Below, one piece after another: positions 47,635 through 55,868 of a DNA stretch of 64,000 bases. Within the stretch, counting starts at the first letter, position 1, and each line of letters opens with the position of its first letter. Source of the DNA: Planktotalea arctica. Its GTDB lineage: Bacteria; Pseudomonadota; Alphaproteobacteria; Rhodobacterales; Rhodobacteraceae. The stretch covers positions 1-64,000 of the forward strand of contig NZ_MUHR01000011.1 in assembly GCF_002105285.1 (NCBI RefSeq), read 5' to 3'. The translations under genes and the position numbers were made by a program. Under the pieces are notes generated by a model. The model was not told the DNA's origin, made no database searches, and saw nothing but the letters and a program-made list of their open reading frames with translations.

Positions 47635-47712
47635 ATGGCAAAGCGGCACCGGATAATTCCGGGGGCCGCTTTTTTGTTTCGCTCGTGCGGAGAAAACTCG
47701 CATGAGGAGTAA
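47635..47712 (+). CDS. Candidate leader peptide, 25 aa, upstream of GTA g1
   Basis: The frame MAKRHRIIPGAAFLFRSCGE ends at TAA 47710-47712. AGGAGA directly precedes ATG 47635 with a very short spacing, and an in-frame ATG at 47623 coincides with the expected transcription start (a leaderless start). The reading frame covers the terminator hairpin at 47640-47675, and its stop lies next to the binding site of g1 (GAGGAG, 47704-47709). Translation of this frame would disrupt the hairpin. No homologue is known to me; coding is unproven. Confidence 0.35.
   Translation: MAKRHRIIPGAAFLFRSCGENSHEE
47640..47675 (+). terminator. Terminator-like hairpin inside the GTA leader
   Basis: An outer stem AAAGCGGC with GCCGCTTT and an inner stem CCGGA with TCCGG around TAAT, then six T residues. 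By appearance it is a strong intrinsic terminator. It sits 25-60 bases after the promoter and 44 bases before g1, so most transcripts from that promoter would end here unless it is opened. It may delimit a small RNA of about 50 bases. Confidence 0.75.
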
Positions 47713-47718
47713 AGCTGT

Positions 47719-48060
47719 ATGACACCAACATCCCCGCGTGTGATTGCTCAGAGTTTAGATGAGCTTGAAACATCGGCCAAGGCTCAGGTCGTGAGCGCCA
47801 TTGAGGCGCTTAATCGACTGATGGCCGAGGTTGATGCTGGGAAGGTCGGGCCTAAATCCGAGGTCGCCAAGGTTCTTGGAGACATTCGGGATTGGTTGAA
47901 AATCGCTCATGAGATGGAGTTGCGTCTTGAAAAATCAGACCAAGGCAGAACAGGGAGCGGGCGAGGATATGCGCTCGATCTTGAGGAGGCCCGATCTAGC
48001 ATCGGGTGCAGGTTGGATCGCTTGCGAAGATCGTGCTGTTCAGGAAAAATTTCTGGATGA
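47719..48060 (+). CDS. GTA g1, terminase small subunit
   Basis: First structural gene of the gene transfer agent. The 113-residue protein is helical and acidic-basic alternating (SAIEALNRLMAEVDAGKVGP, VAKVLGDIRDWLKIA), ending EEARSSIGCRLDRLRRSCC. Its place before TerL and this C-terminal block match gp1 of RcGTA, which acts as a non-specific small terminase and loads random host DNA. GAGGAG precedes ATG 47719. It overlaps the g2 start by about 90 bases in another frame. Confidence 0.85.
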   Translation: MTPTSPRVIAQSLDELETSAKAQVVSAIEALNRLMAEVDAGKVGPKSEVAKVLGDIRDWLKIAHEMELRLEKSDQGRTGSGRGYALDLEEARSSIGCRLDRLRRSCCSGKISG

Positions 48061-49339
48061 CATGGAGGAGGGAGAGCTTTTGGCTCTCCCTTTTTTGTTC
48101 GAGTTCTGGGCGATGCCGCATCAACTGCCGCCCGAGGGCGCTTGGCGGGCCTGGGTCGTGATGGGGGGGCGCGGCGCAGGTAAAACGCGCGCGGGGGCCG
48201 AGTGGGTGCGCACGCAAGTCGAGGGTGCGGGGCCGATGGATAAGGGGCGATGTTCGCGGATTGCCTTGATTGGCGAGACGGTGGATCAGACCCGCGATGT
48301 GATGATTTTTGGCGAGAGCGGGATTTTGGCGTGCTCGCCACCCGATCGCCGGCCTGAGTGGCAGGCGACGCGTAAGCGGCTGGTTTGGCCGAACGGGGCA
48401 GTGGCGCAGGTATTTTCGGCCCATGATCCCGAAGCGCTGCGCGGGCCGCAGTTTGACGGGGCCTGGGTGGACGAGTTGGCCAAGTGGAAGCGGGCGGATG
48501 AGGCCTGGGATATGCTGCAGTTTGCGCTGCGCCTTGGCGAGCATCCGCAGGTTTGCGTGACGACCACGCCGCGCACTGTCGGGGTTTTGAAAGAATTGCT
48601 GAAAGCGCCAAGCACGGTGGTGACCCATGCGCCGACGCAGGCCAACCGCGCCAATCTGGCGAGCAGTTTTCTGAAGGAAGTCGAGCGGCGCTATGCGGGC
48701 ACGCGGCTGGGACGGCAGGAATTGGAGGGGGTGTTGCTTGAGGACAGTGAGGGCGCACTGTGGGGTAGCGCGTTGTTAGAGAGTTTGAGGGTAGAGTGTA
48801 TTCCAGAGGTTGATCGCATTGTTGTCGCGGTGGACCCGCCAGCAGGGAGTAAGAGCGGCGCGGACGAGTGCGGGATTGTTGTGGTGGGAGTGCAGTGCGG
48901 CGGCGCACCGAATGAATGGCGTGCGGTGGTGCTGGAGGATGCGAGCCTCCAAGGTGCATCGCCCCACGGTTGGGCAAGCGCGGCGATTGCGGCGATGGAG
49001 CGATGGAAGGCGGAGCGCTTGGTGGTCGAGGTCAATCAGGGCGGCGATATGGTGAGTGCGGTTTTGCGTCAGGTTGATCCTATGGTGGCGATCACGGCGG
49101 TGCATGCGTCGCGCGGGAAGGTGGCGCGGGCGGAGCCTGTGGCGGCGCTATACGAGCAGGGGCGTGTGTCGCATGTGCGCGGATTGGCGGAGTTGGAGGA
49201 CCAGATGTGCCGGATGACGGCGCGGGGCTATGATGGCAAAGGCTCGCCCGACCGCGTCGACGCGCTGGTTTGGGCGCTGCATGAGGTGATGATTGCGCCA
49301 GCGCTTGCCTATCGCAAGCCGCAGATACGGGCGCTGTAA
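47969..49339 (+). CDS. GTA g2, large terminase
   Basis: The packaging motor and nuclease. The 456-residue protein has Walker A GGRGAGKTRAGAEW at about residue 66, a Walker B-like GAWVDELAKW, and a C-terminal RNase H-like nuclease with IVVAVDPPAG, DECGIVVVG and VEVNQGGDM then DRVDALVWALHE. I start at ATG 47969 since the conserved block WIACEDRAVQEKFLDDMEEGE needs it; a later ATG is at 48062. GTA terminases package host DNA by headful filling rather than by recognising a pac site. Confidence 0.95.
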   Translation: MRSILRRPDLASGAGWIACEDRAVQEKFLDDMEEGELLALPFLFEFWAMPHQLPPEGAWRAWVVMGGRGAGKTRAGAEWVRTQVEGAGPMDKGRCSRIALIGETVDQTRDVMIFGESGILACSPPDRRPEWQATRKRLVWPNGAVAQVFSAHDPEALRGPQFDGAWVDELAKWKRADEAWDMLQFALRLGEHPQVCVTTTPRTVGVLKELLKAPSTVVTHAPTQANRANLASSFLKEVERRYAGTRLGRQELEGVLLEDSEGALWGSALLESLRVECIPEVDRIVVAVDPPAGSKSGADECGIVVVGVQCGGAPNEWRAVVLEDASLQGASPHGWASAAIAAMERWKAERLVVEVNQGGDMVSAVLRQVDPMVAITAVHASRGKVARAEPVAALYEQGRVSHVRGLAELEDQMCRMTARGYDGKGSPDRVDALVWALHEVMIAPALAYRKPQIRAL

Positions 49340-49417
49340 AATTTAGCGCATTGGAGTGGGACCGGCGCGTGCCATGGTGGGGCGCGGACAGGGAAGCTGC
49401 GCGAAAAGGAGTGAGAC

Positions 49418-50602
49418 ATGGCATTTGATTTACTGAGGCGGCGCGGCGAAGTAGCGGCGCTCGAGACCAAAGCGAGCGCGACGGGGCCAGTGATTGCGTA
49501 TCATGGCGCGGGGCGCGTGGCGTGGTCGGCGCGCGATACCGTATCGCTGACGCGCACGGGGTTTGTGGGAAATCCGGTGGGGTTTCGCGCGGTCAAGCTG
49601 ATTGCAGAGGCGGCGGCGGCGGTGCCTTTGGTGCTACAGGATAATGCGCAGAGGTTTGAGCACCATGAGATTTTGACGCTGCTGGCGGCACCGAATGGGG
49701 CGCAGGGGCGGGTCGAGTTTCTGGAGGCATTGTTCGGGCAGCTCTTGCTGTCAGGGGATACATATGTGGAGGCTGTTGCCGCCGAGAGTGGCGCGCCGTT
49801 CGAGTTGCATGTGCTGCGCTCGGACCGGATGCGGGTTGTTCCCGGGGGTGATGGCTGGCCAGTGGCCTATGAATATGCTGTGGGCGCGCGCAAGGCGCGG
49901 TTCGATGTGAGCGGGGCAGTATCGCCGATATGTCATGTGAAATCGTTTCATCCGCAAGATGATCATTACGGGCTCTCGCCAATGCAGGCGGCAGCGACGG
50001 CGCTGGATGTGCATAATTCTGCCTCGCGCTGGTCAAAGGCTCTGCTGGATAATGCAGCAAGGCCATCGGGGGCGATTGTCGTCAAAGGCACGGACGGCAA
50101 TGGTACGCTGGGGCCGGAGCAGTTCCAGCGTTTGCAGGACGAGATGGAGGCCTATCATCAGGGCGCAAAGAATGCGGGGCGTCCTATGCTGCTTGAGGGT
50201 GGTCTTGATTGGAAGCCGATGGGGTTCTCGCCCTCTGACATGGAGTTTCAAAAGACCAAGGAGAGTGCGGCGCGCGAGATTGCCATTGCCTTCGGGGTGC
50301 CGCCGATGCTGCTCGGGATTCCCGGGGATGCGACCTATGCAAATTACCAGGAGGCAAACCGCGCGTTTTATCGACAGGTGGTTGTTCCGCTGGCGGGCAA
50401 GGTTGCGGGCAAGCTGGGCGCTTGGCTAGCGGGCTACACTGGCGAGGCGGTAGAGTTGAAGCCCGACCTTGATCAGGTAGCGGCGCTGGCGGTGGAGCGG
50501 GATGCGCAGTGGAGCCGCGTTGCGGGGGCGGATTTTCTGAGCGTTGACGAGAAACGCGCGCTGTTGGGGCTACCGCCGCTTAGCGGCGAGGTGGCTGAAT
50601 GA
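49418..50602 (+). CDS. GTA g3, HK97-family portal protein
   Basis: The 394-residue portal forms the ring through which DNA enters the capsid. It has the HK97 portal layout with GNPVGFRAVKLIAEAAAAVP, VKSFHPQDDHYGLSPMQAA, RPMLLEGGLDWKPMGFSPSD and AFGVPPMLLGIPGDATYAN, then the helical C-terminal part. GGAG precedes ATG 49418. Its TGA overlaps the start of g3.5 (ATGAGCG). Length is typical for the GTA portal. Confidence 0.94.
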   Translation: MAFDLLRRRGEVAALETKASATGPVIAYHGAGRVAWSARDTVSLTRTGFVGNPVGFRAVKLIAEAAAAVPLVLQDNAQRFEHHEILTLLAAPNGAQGRVEFLEALFGQLLLSGDTYVEAVAAESGAPFELHVLRSDRMRVVPGGDGWPVAYEYAVGARKARFDVSGAVSPICHVKSFHPQDDHYGLSPMQAAATALDVHNSASRWSKALLDNAARPSGAIVVKGTDGNGTLGPEQFQRLQDEMEAYHQGAKNAGRPMLLEGGLDWKPMGFSPSDMEFQKTKESAAREIAIAFGVPPMLLGIPGDATYANYQEANRAFYRQVVVPLAGKVAGKLGAWLAGYTGEAVELKPDLDQVAALAVERDAQWSRVAGADFLSVDEKRALLGLPPLSGEVAE

Positions 50603-50829
50603 GCGAGCGCACAGATCGCTATGGGTTTGAGGCGTTTGATTGCGCTCCTGCGCTGCGCTTGGAGGCCCATGAGCGCGTTGCAAAGCTCCAGTTTGATGGA
50701 TTGGGCAAGAGGCTAGATCGGATCGAAGAGTTGATTGAGCGATTGGAGCGGCGGCTTTGGTTGATGGTGTACGGCGTTGTTGCGGTGATCTTGGCGCAGG
50801 CTGTGCAGCCGTTGCTTTTAGCTGGCTAG
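50599..50829 (+). CDS. GTA g3.5, small membrane protein
   Basis: A 76-residue protein with a coiled-coil-like helix (LDRIEELIERLERRLW) and one membrane segment at the C terminus (LMVYGVVAVILAQAVQPLLL). This matches the small orf between portal and protease in RcGTA. Function unknown. It overlaps the portal gene by four bases and is followed by a hairpin element. Confidence 0.8.
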   Translation: MSERTDRYGFEAFDCAPALRLEAHERVAKLQFDGLGKRLDRIEELIERLERRLWLMVYGVVAVILAQAVQPLLLAG

Positions 50830-50831
50830 CG

Positions 50832-50892
50832 GTTTGGGGCGCTGCCCCGTCTCAGCATGCTGAGACTCCCCGCGATATTTTTGGAAAGAGGA
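50832..50892 (+). repeat. Intergenic hairpin element, copy 3, inside the GTA operon
   Basis: Contains GGGGC-GCT-GCCCC and a perfect GTCTCAGCATGCTGAGAC dyad, then TCCCCGCGATATTTTTGG and a GAAAGAGG tail that forms the ribosome binding site of g4 (GAGGAAACGGC before ATG 50899). Confidence 0.72.
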
Positions 50893-50898
50893 AACGGC

Positions 50899-51456
50899 AT
50901 GCAGAGTGATGGTGGTTTAGAGCGCAAATTTTGCCGGTTTGGCGATGCGTTGACCGTAAAGGATGGTGTGGAGATTGAGGGCTATGCGTCGTTCTTTGGC
51001 GCGGCGGATCAGGGCGGCGATGTCGTGGTTAGGGGAGCCTATGCGGGGTCTTTGCAGGCATTGGCGGTACAGGGGCGGCAGGTGAAGATGCTTTGGCAGC
51101 ATGACGCGAGCGCGCTGATTGGCGTTTGGGACGAAGTGCGCGAGGACGAACGCGGACTTTATGTGAAGGGGCGGCTTTTGGAGAGCGTAGCGCGGGGGCG
51201 CGAGGCGGTTGCCCTGATCGCGGCGGGCGCGCTTGACGGGCTCTCGATTGGCTATCGCACCAAAAAGGCAGTTCGCGGCGAGAATGGCACGCGCCATTTG
51301 CAGGAATTGGAGCTTTGGGAGGTGTCGCTGGTGACCTTTCCGATGCTGCCAAGTGCGCGTGTTGGTGCAAAGGGCGATGTGCTGGCAAGCGATATGCACG
51401 GGTTTCGCGCACTTGCTGAGGTTTTGCGCGGCGTTAGCAAAGAGTTGAATTTCTAA
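50899..51456 (+). CDS. GTA g4, HK97-family prohead protease
   Basis: The 185-residue serine protease matures the capsid protein. Catalytic His68 (MLWQHDASALIGVW) and Ser116 (DGLSIGYRTKKA) are visible. GYASFFGAADQGGDVV is typical. I start at ATG 50899, whose binding site lies in the tail of the hairpin element. It is followed by the capsid gene after 22 bases. Confidence 0.94.
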   Translation: MQSDGGLERKFCRFGDALTVKDGVEIEGYASFFGAADQGGDVVVRGAYAGSLQALAVQGRQVKMLWQHDASALIGVWDEVREDERGLYVKGRLLESVARGREAVALIAAGALDGLSIGYRTKKAVRGENGTRHLQELELWEVSLVTFPMLPSARVGAKGDVLASDMHGFRALAEVLRGVSKELNF

Positions 51457-51478
51457 CACTTAACGAAAGGACGAAGCG

Positions 51479-52672
51479 ATGAGCGATCCTGAGATGAATT
51501 CTCGGGCCGGGGAAGACGTGTCTCCTGCCCAGGAACTGAAATCTGCCATGGCGGATTTCGTGGCCGGCTTTCACAGCCATACGGCCAAGACCGAGCAACG
51601 ATTTCAACAGCAAGAAGAGCGACTGAGCATGTATGAACGTAAATCTTTGACACGAAACGCCCGTCCAGCTTTGTCGGGGGCGGCACTGGAAACGGCCCCG
51701 CACGAGAAGGCGTTCGGCGCTTACTTGCGCAATGGCGAGGAAGATGCGCTGCGCGGCATAGAGCTTGAGGGTAAGGCGATGTCCACGGCGGTTGCTGCGG
51801 ATGGCGGTTATCTGGTTGATCCGCAAACCTCCGAAGCGGTTCAATCGGTGCTGCGCGGCGCGGCGTCCTTGCGCGCTGTTGCGAGCGTGGTGAATGTGGA
51901 GGCCACGTCCTATGATGTGCTGGTGGATCATTCTGACGCCGGTGTTGGCTGGGCGAGTGAAACGGCGGCCTCTGCGGAAACGGGCACGCCGCAAGTGGAT
52001 CGCATTTCCATCCAGCTTCATGAATTGAGCGCACTGCCCAAGGTCTCGCAGCGCCTTTTAGATGACAGCGCCTTTGACATTGAGGGGTGGCTTGCGAGCA
52101 AGATCGCAGACAAGTTTGCGCGCGCAGAGAGTGCCGCGTTCATTAGTGGCGATGGCAACGACAAGCCCAAGGGTGTTCTGAGCTACGCCACGGCGGCAGA
52201 TGGCACAGAGGTTTGGGGCGAGATTGGTCACATCGCTACAGGTGTGGACGGTGATTTTGCAGCGCTCAATTCTGGTGATAAGATTGTCGATCTGGTCTAT
52301 GCGCTGGACGCGCGTTACCGCGCCAATGGTGTGTTCGTGATGAACTCCAAGACGGCGGGCCGTGTGCGCAAGATGAAGGACGGCGATGGTCGTTTCCTAT
52401 GGTCCGACGGGTTTGCCGCGGGCGAGCCATCCCTGTTGCTGGGCTACAAGGTCGTCATTTGCGAGGACATGCCGGATGTGGCGAGTGGCCAAACCGCGAT
52501 TGCCTTTGGCGATTTTGGCGCGGGCTATACAATTGCCGAGCGTCCAGATTTGCGCGTGCTGCGCGATCCGTTCTCGTCCAAACCCAATGTGCTGTTCTAC
52601 GCCACCAAGCGCGTTGGCGGCGACGTGACGGATTTCAAAGCCATCAAGCTGTTGAAATTCGCACTCAGCTAA
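51479..52672 (+). CDS. GTA g5, HK97-family major capsid protein
   Basis: The 397-residue protein has an N-terminal delta region (helical, EQRFQQQEERLSMYERKSLT, residues 35-60) to be cut by the protease, and an HK97 core: YLVDPQTSEAVQSVLRGAAS, FARAESAAFISGDGNDKPKG and LLGYKVVICEDMPDVASGQT, ending ATKRVGGDVTDFKAIKLLKF. AACGAAAGGACGAAGCG precedes ATG 51479. Confidence 0.95.
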   Translation: MSDPEMNSRAGEDVSPAQELKSAMADFVAGFHSHTAKTEQRFQQQEERLSMYERKSLTRNARPALSGAALETAPHEKAFGAYLRNGEEDALRGIELEGKAMSTAVAADGGYLVDPQTSEAVQSVLRGAASLRAVASVVNVEATSYDVLVDHSDAGVGWASETAASAETGTPQVDRISIQLHELSALPKVSQRLLDDSAFDIEGWLASKIADKFARAESAAFISGDGNDKPKGVLSYATAADGTEVWGEIGHIATGVDGDFAALNSGDKIVDLVYALDARYRANGVFVMNSKTAGRVRKMKDGDGRFLWSDGFAAGEPSLLLGYKVVICEDMPDVASGQTAIAFGDFGAGYTIAERPDLRVLRDPFSSKPNVLFYATKRVGGDVTDFKAIKLLKFALS

Positions 52673-52846
52673 AAAGCTGGGCTGCGATTTGCGAAAGGCT
52701 GGCGATCGCGTCCGCCTTTCGCCCTTTGGGCGCGTGCAGAGAGAAAACCTGTGTTGTCTAGCTGCTCCCCTCCGTCCGAGCAACGCAGCTGTGCGCGTCC
52801 ACCATTGCCGCCCCCGGGGAGGCCGACGTTAGATTTGGAGATATCG

Positions 52847-53446
52847 ATGATGTTGATCGAAGAGGCTACAGTGCCGGACGGGGCCTTGCCCCTCGCGGCC
52901 TTCAAAGCGCATTTGCGCCTCGGGACGGGGTTTGGCGAGAGCGATTTGCAAGAGCCTGTCTTGAAGAGTTTTTTGCGCGCGGCTTTGGCAGCGATCGAGG
53001 CGCGCACGGGCAAGGCGTTGATTGCGCGTGAATTTTCATGGTCGGTTACACGTTGGCGGGATCCAGCCGCAGAGGTCTTACCGCTGGCGCCTGTGCGCGC
53101 TGTTGAGGCGGTAGAGATCGTCGACGGCGATGGAGTAGCAGCGGTTCTGCCGCCCGAGCGTTATGCTTTGGAGCAGGATGGACAGCGCCCTAAATTGATT
53201 GCGCGAGGGGCCGGATTTGGCACGATTTTGTGCGGCGGCAAGGCGGTCATTCGCTTTGAGGCGGGCTTTGGCGCGGCGTGGGACGAGTTGCCGAGCGATC
53301 TGGCGCAAGCAGTGTTTTTGTTGGCTGCGCATTACTATGAGTACCGGGACGAGACGGCATTGGCGCGGGGCTGTATGCCGTTTGGTGTGCAGACCTTGAT
53401 CGAGCGATATCGCCCGATGCGCCTGTTCTCGGGTGGCCGCTCATGA
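52847..53446 (+). CDS. GTA g6, head-tail connector
   Basis: The 199-residue protein resembles phage head-tail connectors of the gp6 type: LPLAAFKAHLRLGTGFGESD and RAALAAIEARTGKALIAREF, then AQAVFLLAAHYYEYRDETAL. TTGGAG precedes ATG 52847; upstream in-frame starts have no binding site. It overlaps the next gene by four bases. Confidence 0.85.
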   Translation: MMLIEEATVPDGALPLAAFKAHLRLGTGFGESDLQEPVLKSFLRAALAAIEARTGKALIAREFSWSVTRWRDPAAEVLPLAPVRAVEAVEIVDGDGVAAVLPPERYALEQDGQRPKLIARGAGFGTILCGGKAVIRFEAGFGAAWDELPSDLAQAVFLLAAHYYEYRDETALARGCMPFGVQTLIERYRPMRLFSGGRS

Positions 53447-53781
53447 GCGGGCTACGTTTGAACCGGGCGCTGGTTTTGGAGCAGCGCGTCGAGGTTGCGG
53501 ATGGGGCGGGCGGTTTGCTGAATTCCTGGAACACGCTTGGCACGCTTTGGGCGGATATTCGCAGCTTTTCCGGGCGCGAGAGTGGTGGGCTGGGTGTGGC
53601 GCGCTCGAAAGTGGCTTTGAAAATTACGCTGCGCGCGGCACCGCAGGGGTCAATGATGAGGCCTACGCCAGATCAGCGCTTTCGTGAGGGCGCAAGGATC
53701 TATCTGATTACGGCCGTGGCAGATGGCGAGCCGCAGGGGCGCTATCTGACCTGCTTTGCAACAGAGGAGGTGGCGGCATGA
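53443..53781 (+). CDS. GTA g7, head-tail adaptor
   Basis: A 112-residue beta-rich adaptor or stopper of the SPP1 gp16 type, starting MSGLRLNRALVLEQRVEVAD with WNTLGTLWADIRSFSGRESG and a C-terminal RYLTCFATEEV. It overlaps both neighbours by four bases (ATGA). Confidence 0.82.
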   Translation: MSGLRLNRALVLEQRVEVADGAGGLLNSWNTLGTLWADIRSFSGRESGGLGVARSKVALKITLRAAPQGSMMRPTPDQRFREGARIYLITAVADGEPQGRYLTCFATEEVAA

Positions 53782-54182
53782 GCGTGCTTTTATCTGGGGC
53801 CTTGCAGAGCGCGCTTTATACGCGGCTATCGGACGATCCGGTTCTTGCTGGGATCGTGGGCGTGCATGTCTATGACGCGGTGCCAGCGGGGCCTTTGCCG
53901 GATTTGTATGTGCTGCTGGGCGAGGAGGCGGTCAAGGATGCGTCGGACAAGAGTGGCGCGGGTGCGGTGCATGATTTGCTGATTTCGGTGATGAGCACAG
54001 CGGATAGCTTTCTGACGCTGAAGCAGGCGGCGAGCGCGATCTGGGACGCCTTGAGTAGCACCGATCTGGCGCTGAGCGAGGGGCGCGTGGTGGGACTTTG
54101 GTTTGCGTCAAGCAATGCCAAGCGCAGCGCAGCGGGGCAGCGCAAGATTGATCTGAAATTCAGGGCGCGCGTCGAGGCGTGA
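53778..54182 (+). CDS. GTA g8, tail terminator (DUF3168)
   Basis: A 134-residue DUF3168 protein with LYTRLSDDPVLAGIVGVHVY, DLYVLLGEEAVKDASDKSG and AGQRKIDLKFRARVEA. This family closes the end of the tail tube. It is translationally coupled to g7. Confidence 0.86.
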   Translation: MSVLLSGALQSALYTRLSDDPVLAGIVGVHVYDAVPAGPLPDLYVLLGEEAVKDASDKSGAGAVHDLLISVMSTADSFLTLKQAASAIWDALSSTDLALSEGRVVGLWFASSNAKRSAAGQRKIDLKFRARVEA

Positions 54183-54222
54183 GTTGAAGCGGTAATTTTC
54201 CTAACGAAATGGAGTGAGCATC

Positions 54223-54639
54223 ATGGGTGTGCAAAATGGTAAAGATCTGCTGATCAAAGTGGATGTGAATGGCAGCAATACGTTTGAAACACTTGCGGGC
54301 CTGCGGGCGACGCGGGTGAGCTTCAACGCCGAGACGGTGGATGTGACCAACCTGAGTAGCGCAGGGGGTTGGCGCGAATTGCTCTCTGGTGCGGGGGTCA
54401 AGACGGCGGCGCTATCCGGCTCTGGTGTGTTTCGCGACGAAGCCACGGACGAGCGGGCGCGGCAGATTTTCTTTGACGGGGAAATCCCGAATTTTCAGGT
54501 GATCATTCCTGATTTTGGCACTGTGCAAGGCCCGTTCCAGATAAGCGCGATTGAATACGCAGGCTCGCATAACGGCGAGGCGACCTATGAGATGTCGATG
54601 GCCTCTGCGGGCGAGTTGACGTTCACGGCGGCGAGTTGA
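54223..54639 (+). CDS. GTA g9, major tail protein
   Basis: The 138-residue tail tube protein has the TP901-1-like fold: NGKDLLIKVDVNGSNTFETL, VSFNAETVDVTNLSSAGGW, FFDGEIPNFQVIIPDFGTVQ and YEMSMASAGELTFTAA. The binding site GGAG lies 8 bases before ATG 54223; a GTG at 54214 is in frame. The TGA overlaps the g10 start. Confidence 0.9.
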   Translation: MGVQNGKDLLIKVDVNGSNTFETLAGLRATRVSFNAETVDVTNLSSAGGWRELLSGAGVKTAALSGSGVFRDEATDERARQIFFDGEIPNFQVIIPDFGTVQGPFQISAIEYAGSHNGEATYEMSMASAGELTFTAAS

Positions 54640-54965
54640 TGGAGAACCCCTGGAGCGGCGTGGTGAGTGTGGAGGTGGACGGAGTGGCCCGGCCTATGTC
54701 GCTCACGCTGGGTTCGCTGGCGGAGCTTGAGACGGTGCTGGGCGATGACACGTTGGTAGCACTTGTCGAGCGCTTCGAGAGTGGCGGGTTTTCCAGCTGC
54801 GATGTGTTGGCGCTGATCGTTGCGGGTTTGCGCGGTGGGGGCTGGGATGTTGTTAGCGCTGATCTGCTTGCTGCCGAAATCAAAGGCGGGCCTAGGGGCG
54901 CGGCGGAGGCGGCTGCAAGGCTGCTGGCGCGCGCGTTTCTGCTGCCGGAAGAGCGGCGCGCATGA
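54639..54965 (+). CDS. GTA g10, tail assembly protein
   Basis: A 108-residue protein with VSVEVDGVARPMSLTLGSLA and AELETVLGDDTLVALVERFE, the GTA gp10 type. In long-tailed phages the gene before the tape measure encodes a tail assembly chaperone, so that role is inferred. Stops one codon into g10.1 (ATGA overlap). Confidence 0.82.
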   Translation: MENPWSGVVSVEVDGVARPMSLTLGSLAELETVLGDDTLVALVERFESGGFSSCDVLALIVAGLRGGGWDVVSADLLAAEIKGGPRGAAEAAARLLARAFLLPEERRA

Positions 54966-55183
54966 AGCGCGTAAATTGGCCGGATATGATGCGCGCGGGG
55001 TTGGTGCGGCTGCGCCTTAAGCCTGCCGAGTTCTGGGCGCTGACGCCAGCAGAGTTGTTGCTGATGCTGGGGCACGGCGGCTTTGATGCCCCGATGGGGC
55101 GCGCGCGTTTGGCTGATTTGCTGAGGGCCTATCCCGATGTGCATAGCGGCGCTGGCGTAGAGAAGGAAATGCGAGATGAGTGA
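54962..55183 (+). CDS. GTA g10.1, tail assembly chaperone (DUF2376-like)
   Basis: A 73-residue protein with RLRLKPAEFWALTPAELLLM, characteristic of the small DUF2376-type chaperone that follows gp10 in GTA clusters. It overlaps g11 by eight bases. In phages this pair can be joined by a programmed frameshift; here both frames have their own starts. Confidence 0.8.
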   Translation: MKRVNWPDMMRAGLVRLRLKPAEFWALTPAELLLMLGHGGFDAPMGRARLADLLRAYPDVHSGAGVEKEMRDE

Positions 55184-55838
55184 ATTTGAGAGTTCGAATC
55201 CTGTGGAAGTGCAGCTTGACGCGCTTGAGGACAGCTTTGCCAATGCGGCGGGGATGGCGTCGAGTTTTGATGCGGAGATGAAGCGTATTCAGGGCACGTT
55301 TGCTGAAACGGGCAAGGGGATACAGAGCCTTGATGCCTCGCTCAGCCGCTCGCTGCGCGGGGCGTTCGAGGGGGTCGTGTTCGACGGTCAAAAGCTGAGC
55401 GATGCGCTGCGCGAGGTGGGGCAATCCATGGCGAGTGCGGCGCTGAATGCGGCAATCAAGCCGGTGACTAACCATTTCTCGGGCATGATCACTGGCGGCA
55501 TGGATGCGTTGTTCAAGGGGCTGATGCCCTTTGCGGATGGCGGCAGTTTTGCGCAAGGGCGCGTCACGGCCTTTGCTAATGGCGGCGTAGTGAATGGGCC
55601 GACGACCTTCCCGATGCGCGGCGGCACCGGATTGATGGGCGAGGCGGGGCCGGAGGCGATCATGCCGTTAACGCGCGGCGCGGATGGCAAACTTGGCGTT
55701 CAGGCGCAGGGCGGCGGGCGCGGAGCGTCGATTGTAGTGAATATCTCCACCCCCGATGTGGAGGGGTTCAGGCGTTCACAAAGCCAGATCGCCGCGCAGA
55801 TGAGCCGTGCCTTGGGCCGCTCGCAGCGCGCGCGTTAA
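55176..55838 (+). CDS. GTA g11, tail tape measure protein
   Basis: A 220-residue protein, short for a tape measure, fitting the short GTA tail. It has a helical N-terminal half and a glycine- and phenylalanine-rich repeat (LMPFADGGSFAQGRVTAF, ANGGVVNGPTTFPMRGGTG) then MGEAGPEAIMPLTRGADGKL, a common tape-measure C-terminal motif. Confidence 0.9.
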   Translation: MSEFESSNPVEVQLDALEDSFANAAGMASSFDAEMKRIQGTFAETGKGIQSLDASLSRSLRGAFEGVVFDGQKLSDALREVGQSMASAALNAAIKPVTNHFSGMITGGMDALFKGLMPFADGGSFAQGRVTAFANGGVVNGPTTFPMRGGTGLMGEAGPEAIMPLTRGADGKLGVQAQGGGRGASIVVNISTPDVEGFRRSQSQIAAQMSRALGRSQRAR

Positions 55839-55868
55839 GCAATTTCAGTCAGGCGGAGGGACAGGCAT

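Noticed and set aside
54962-55183. Programmed frameshift joining g10 and g10.1
   Set aside because: Each gene has its own start with an ATGA overlap and no slippery heptamer was noticed.
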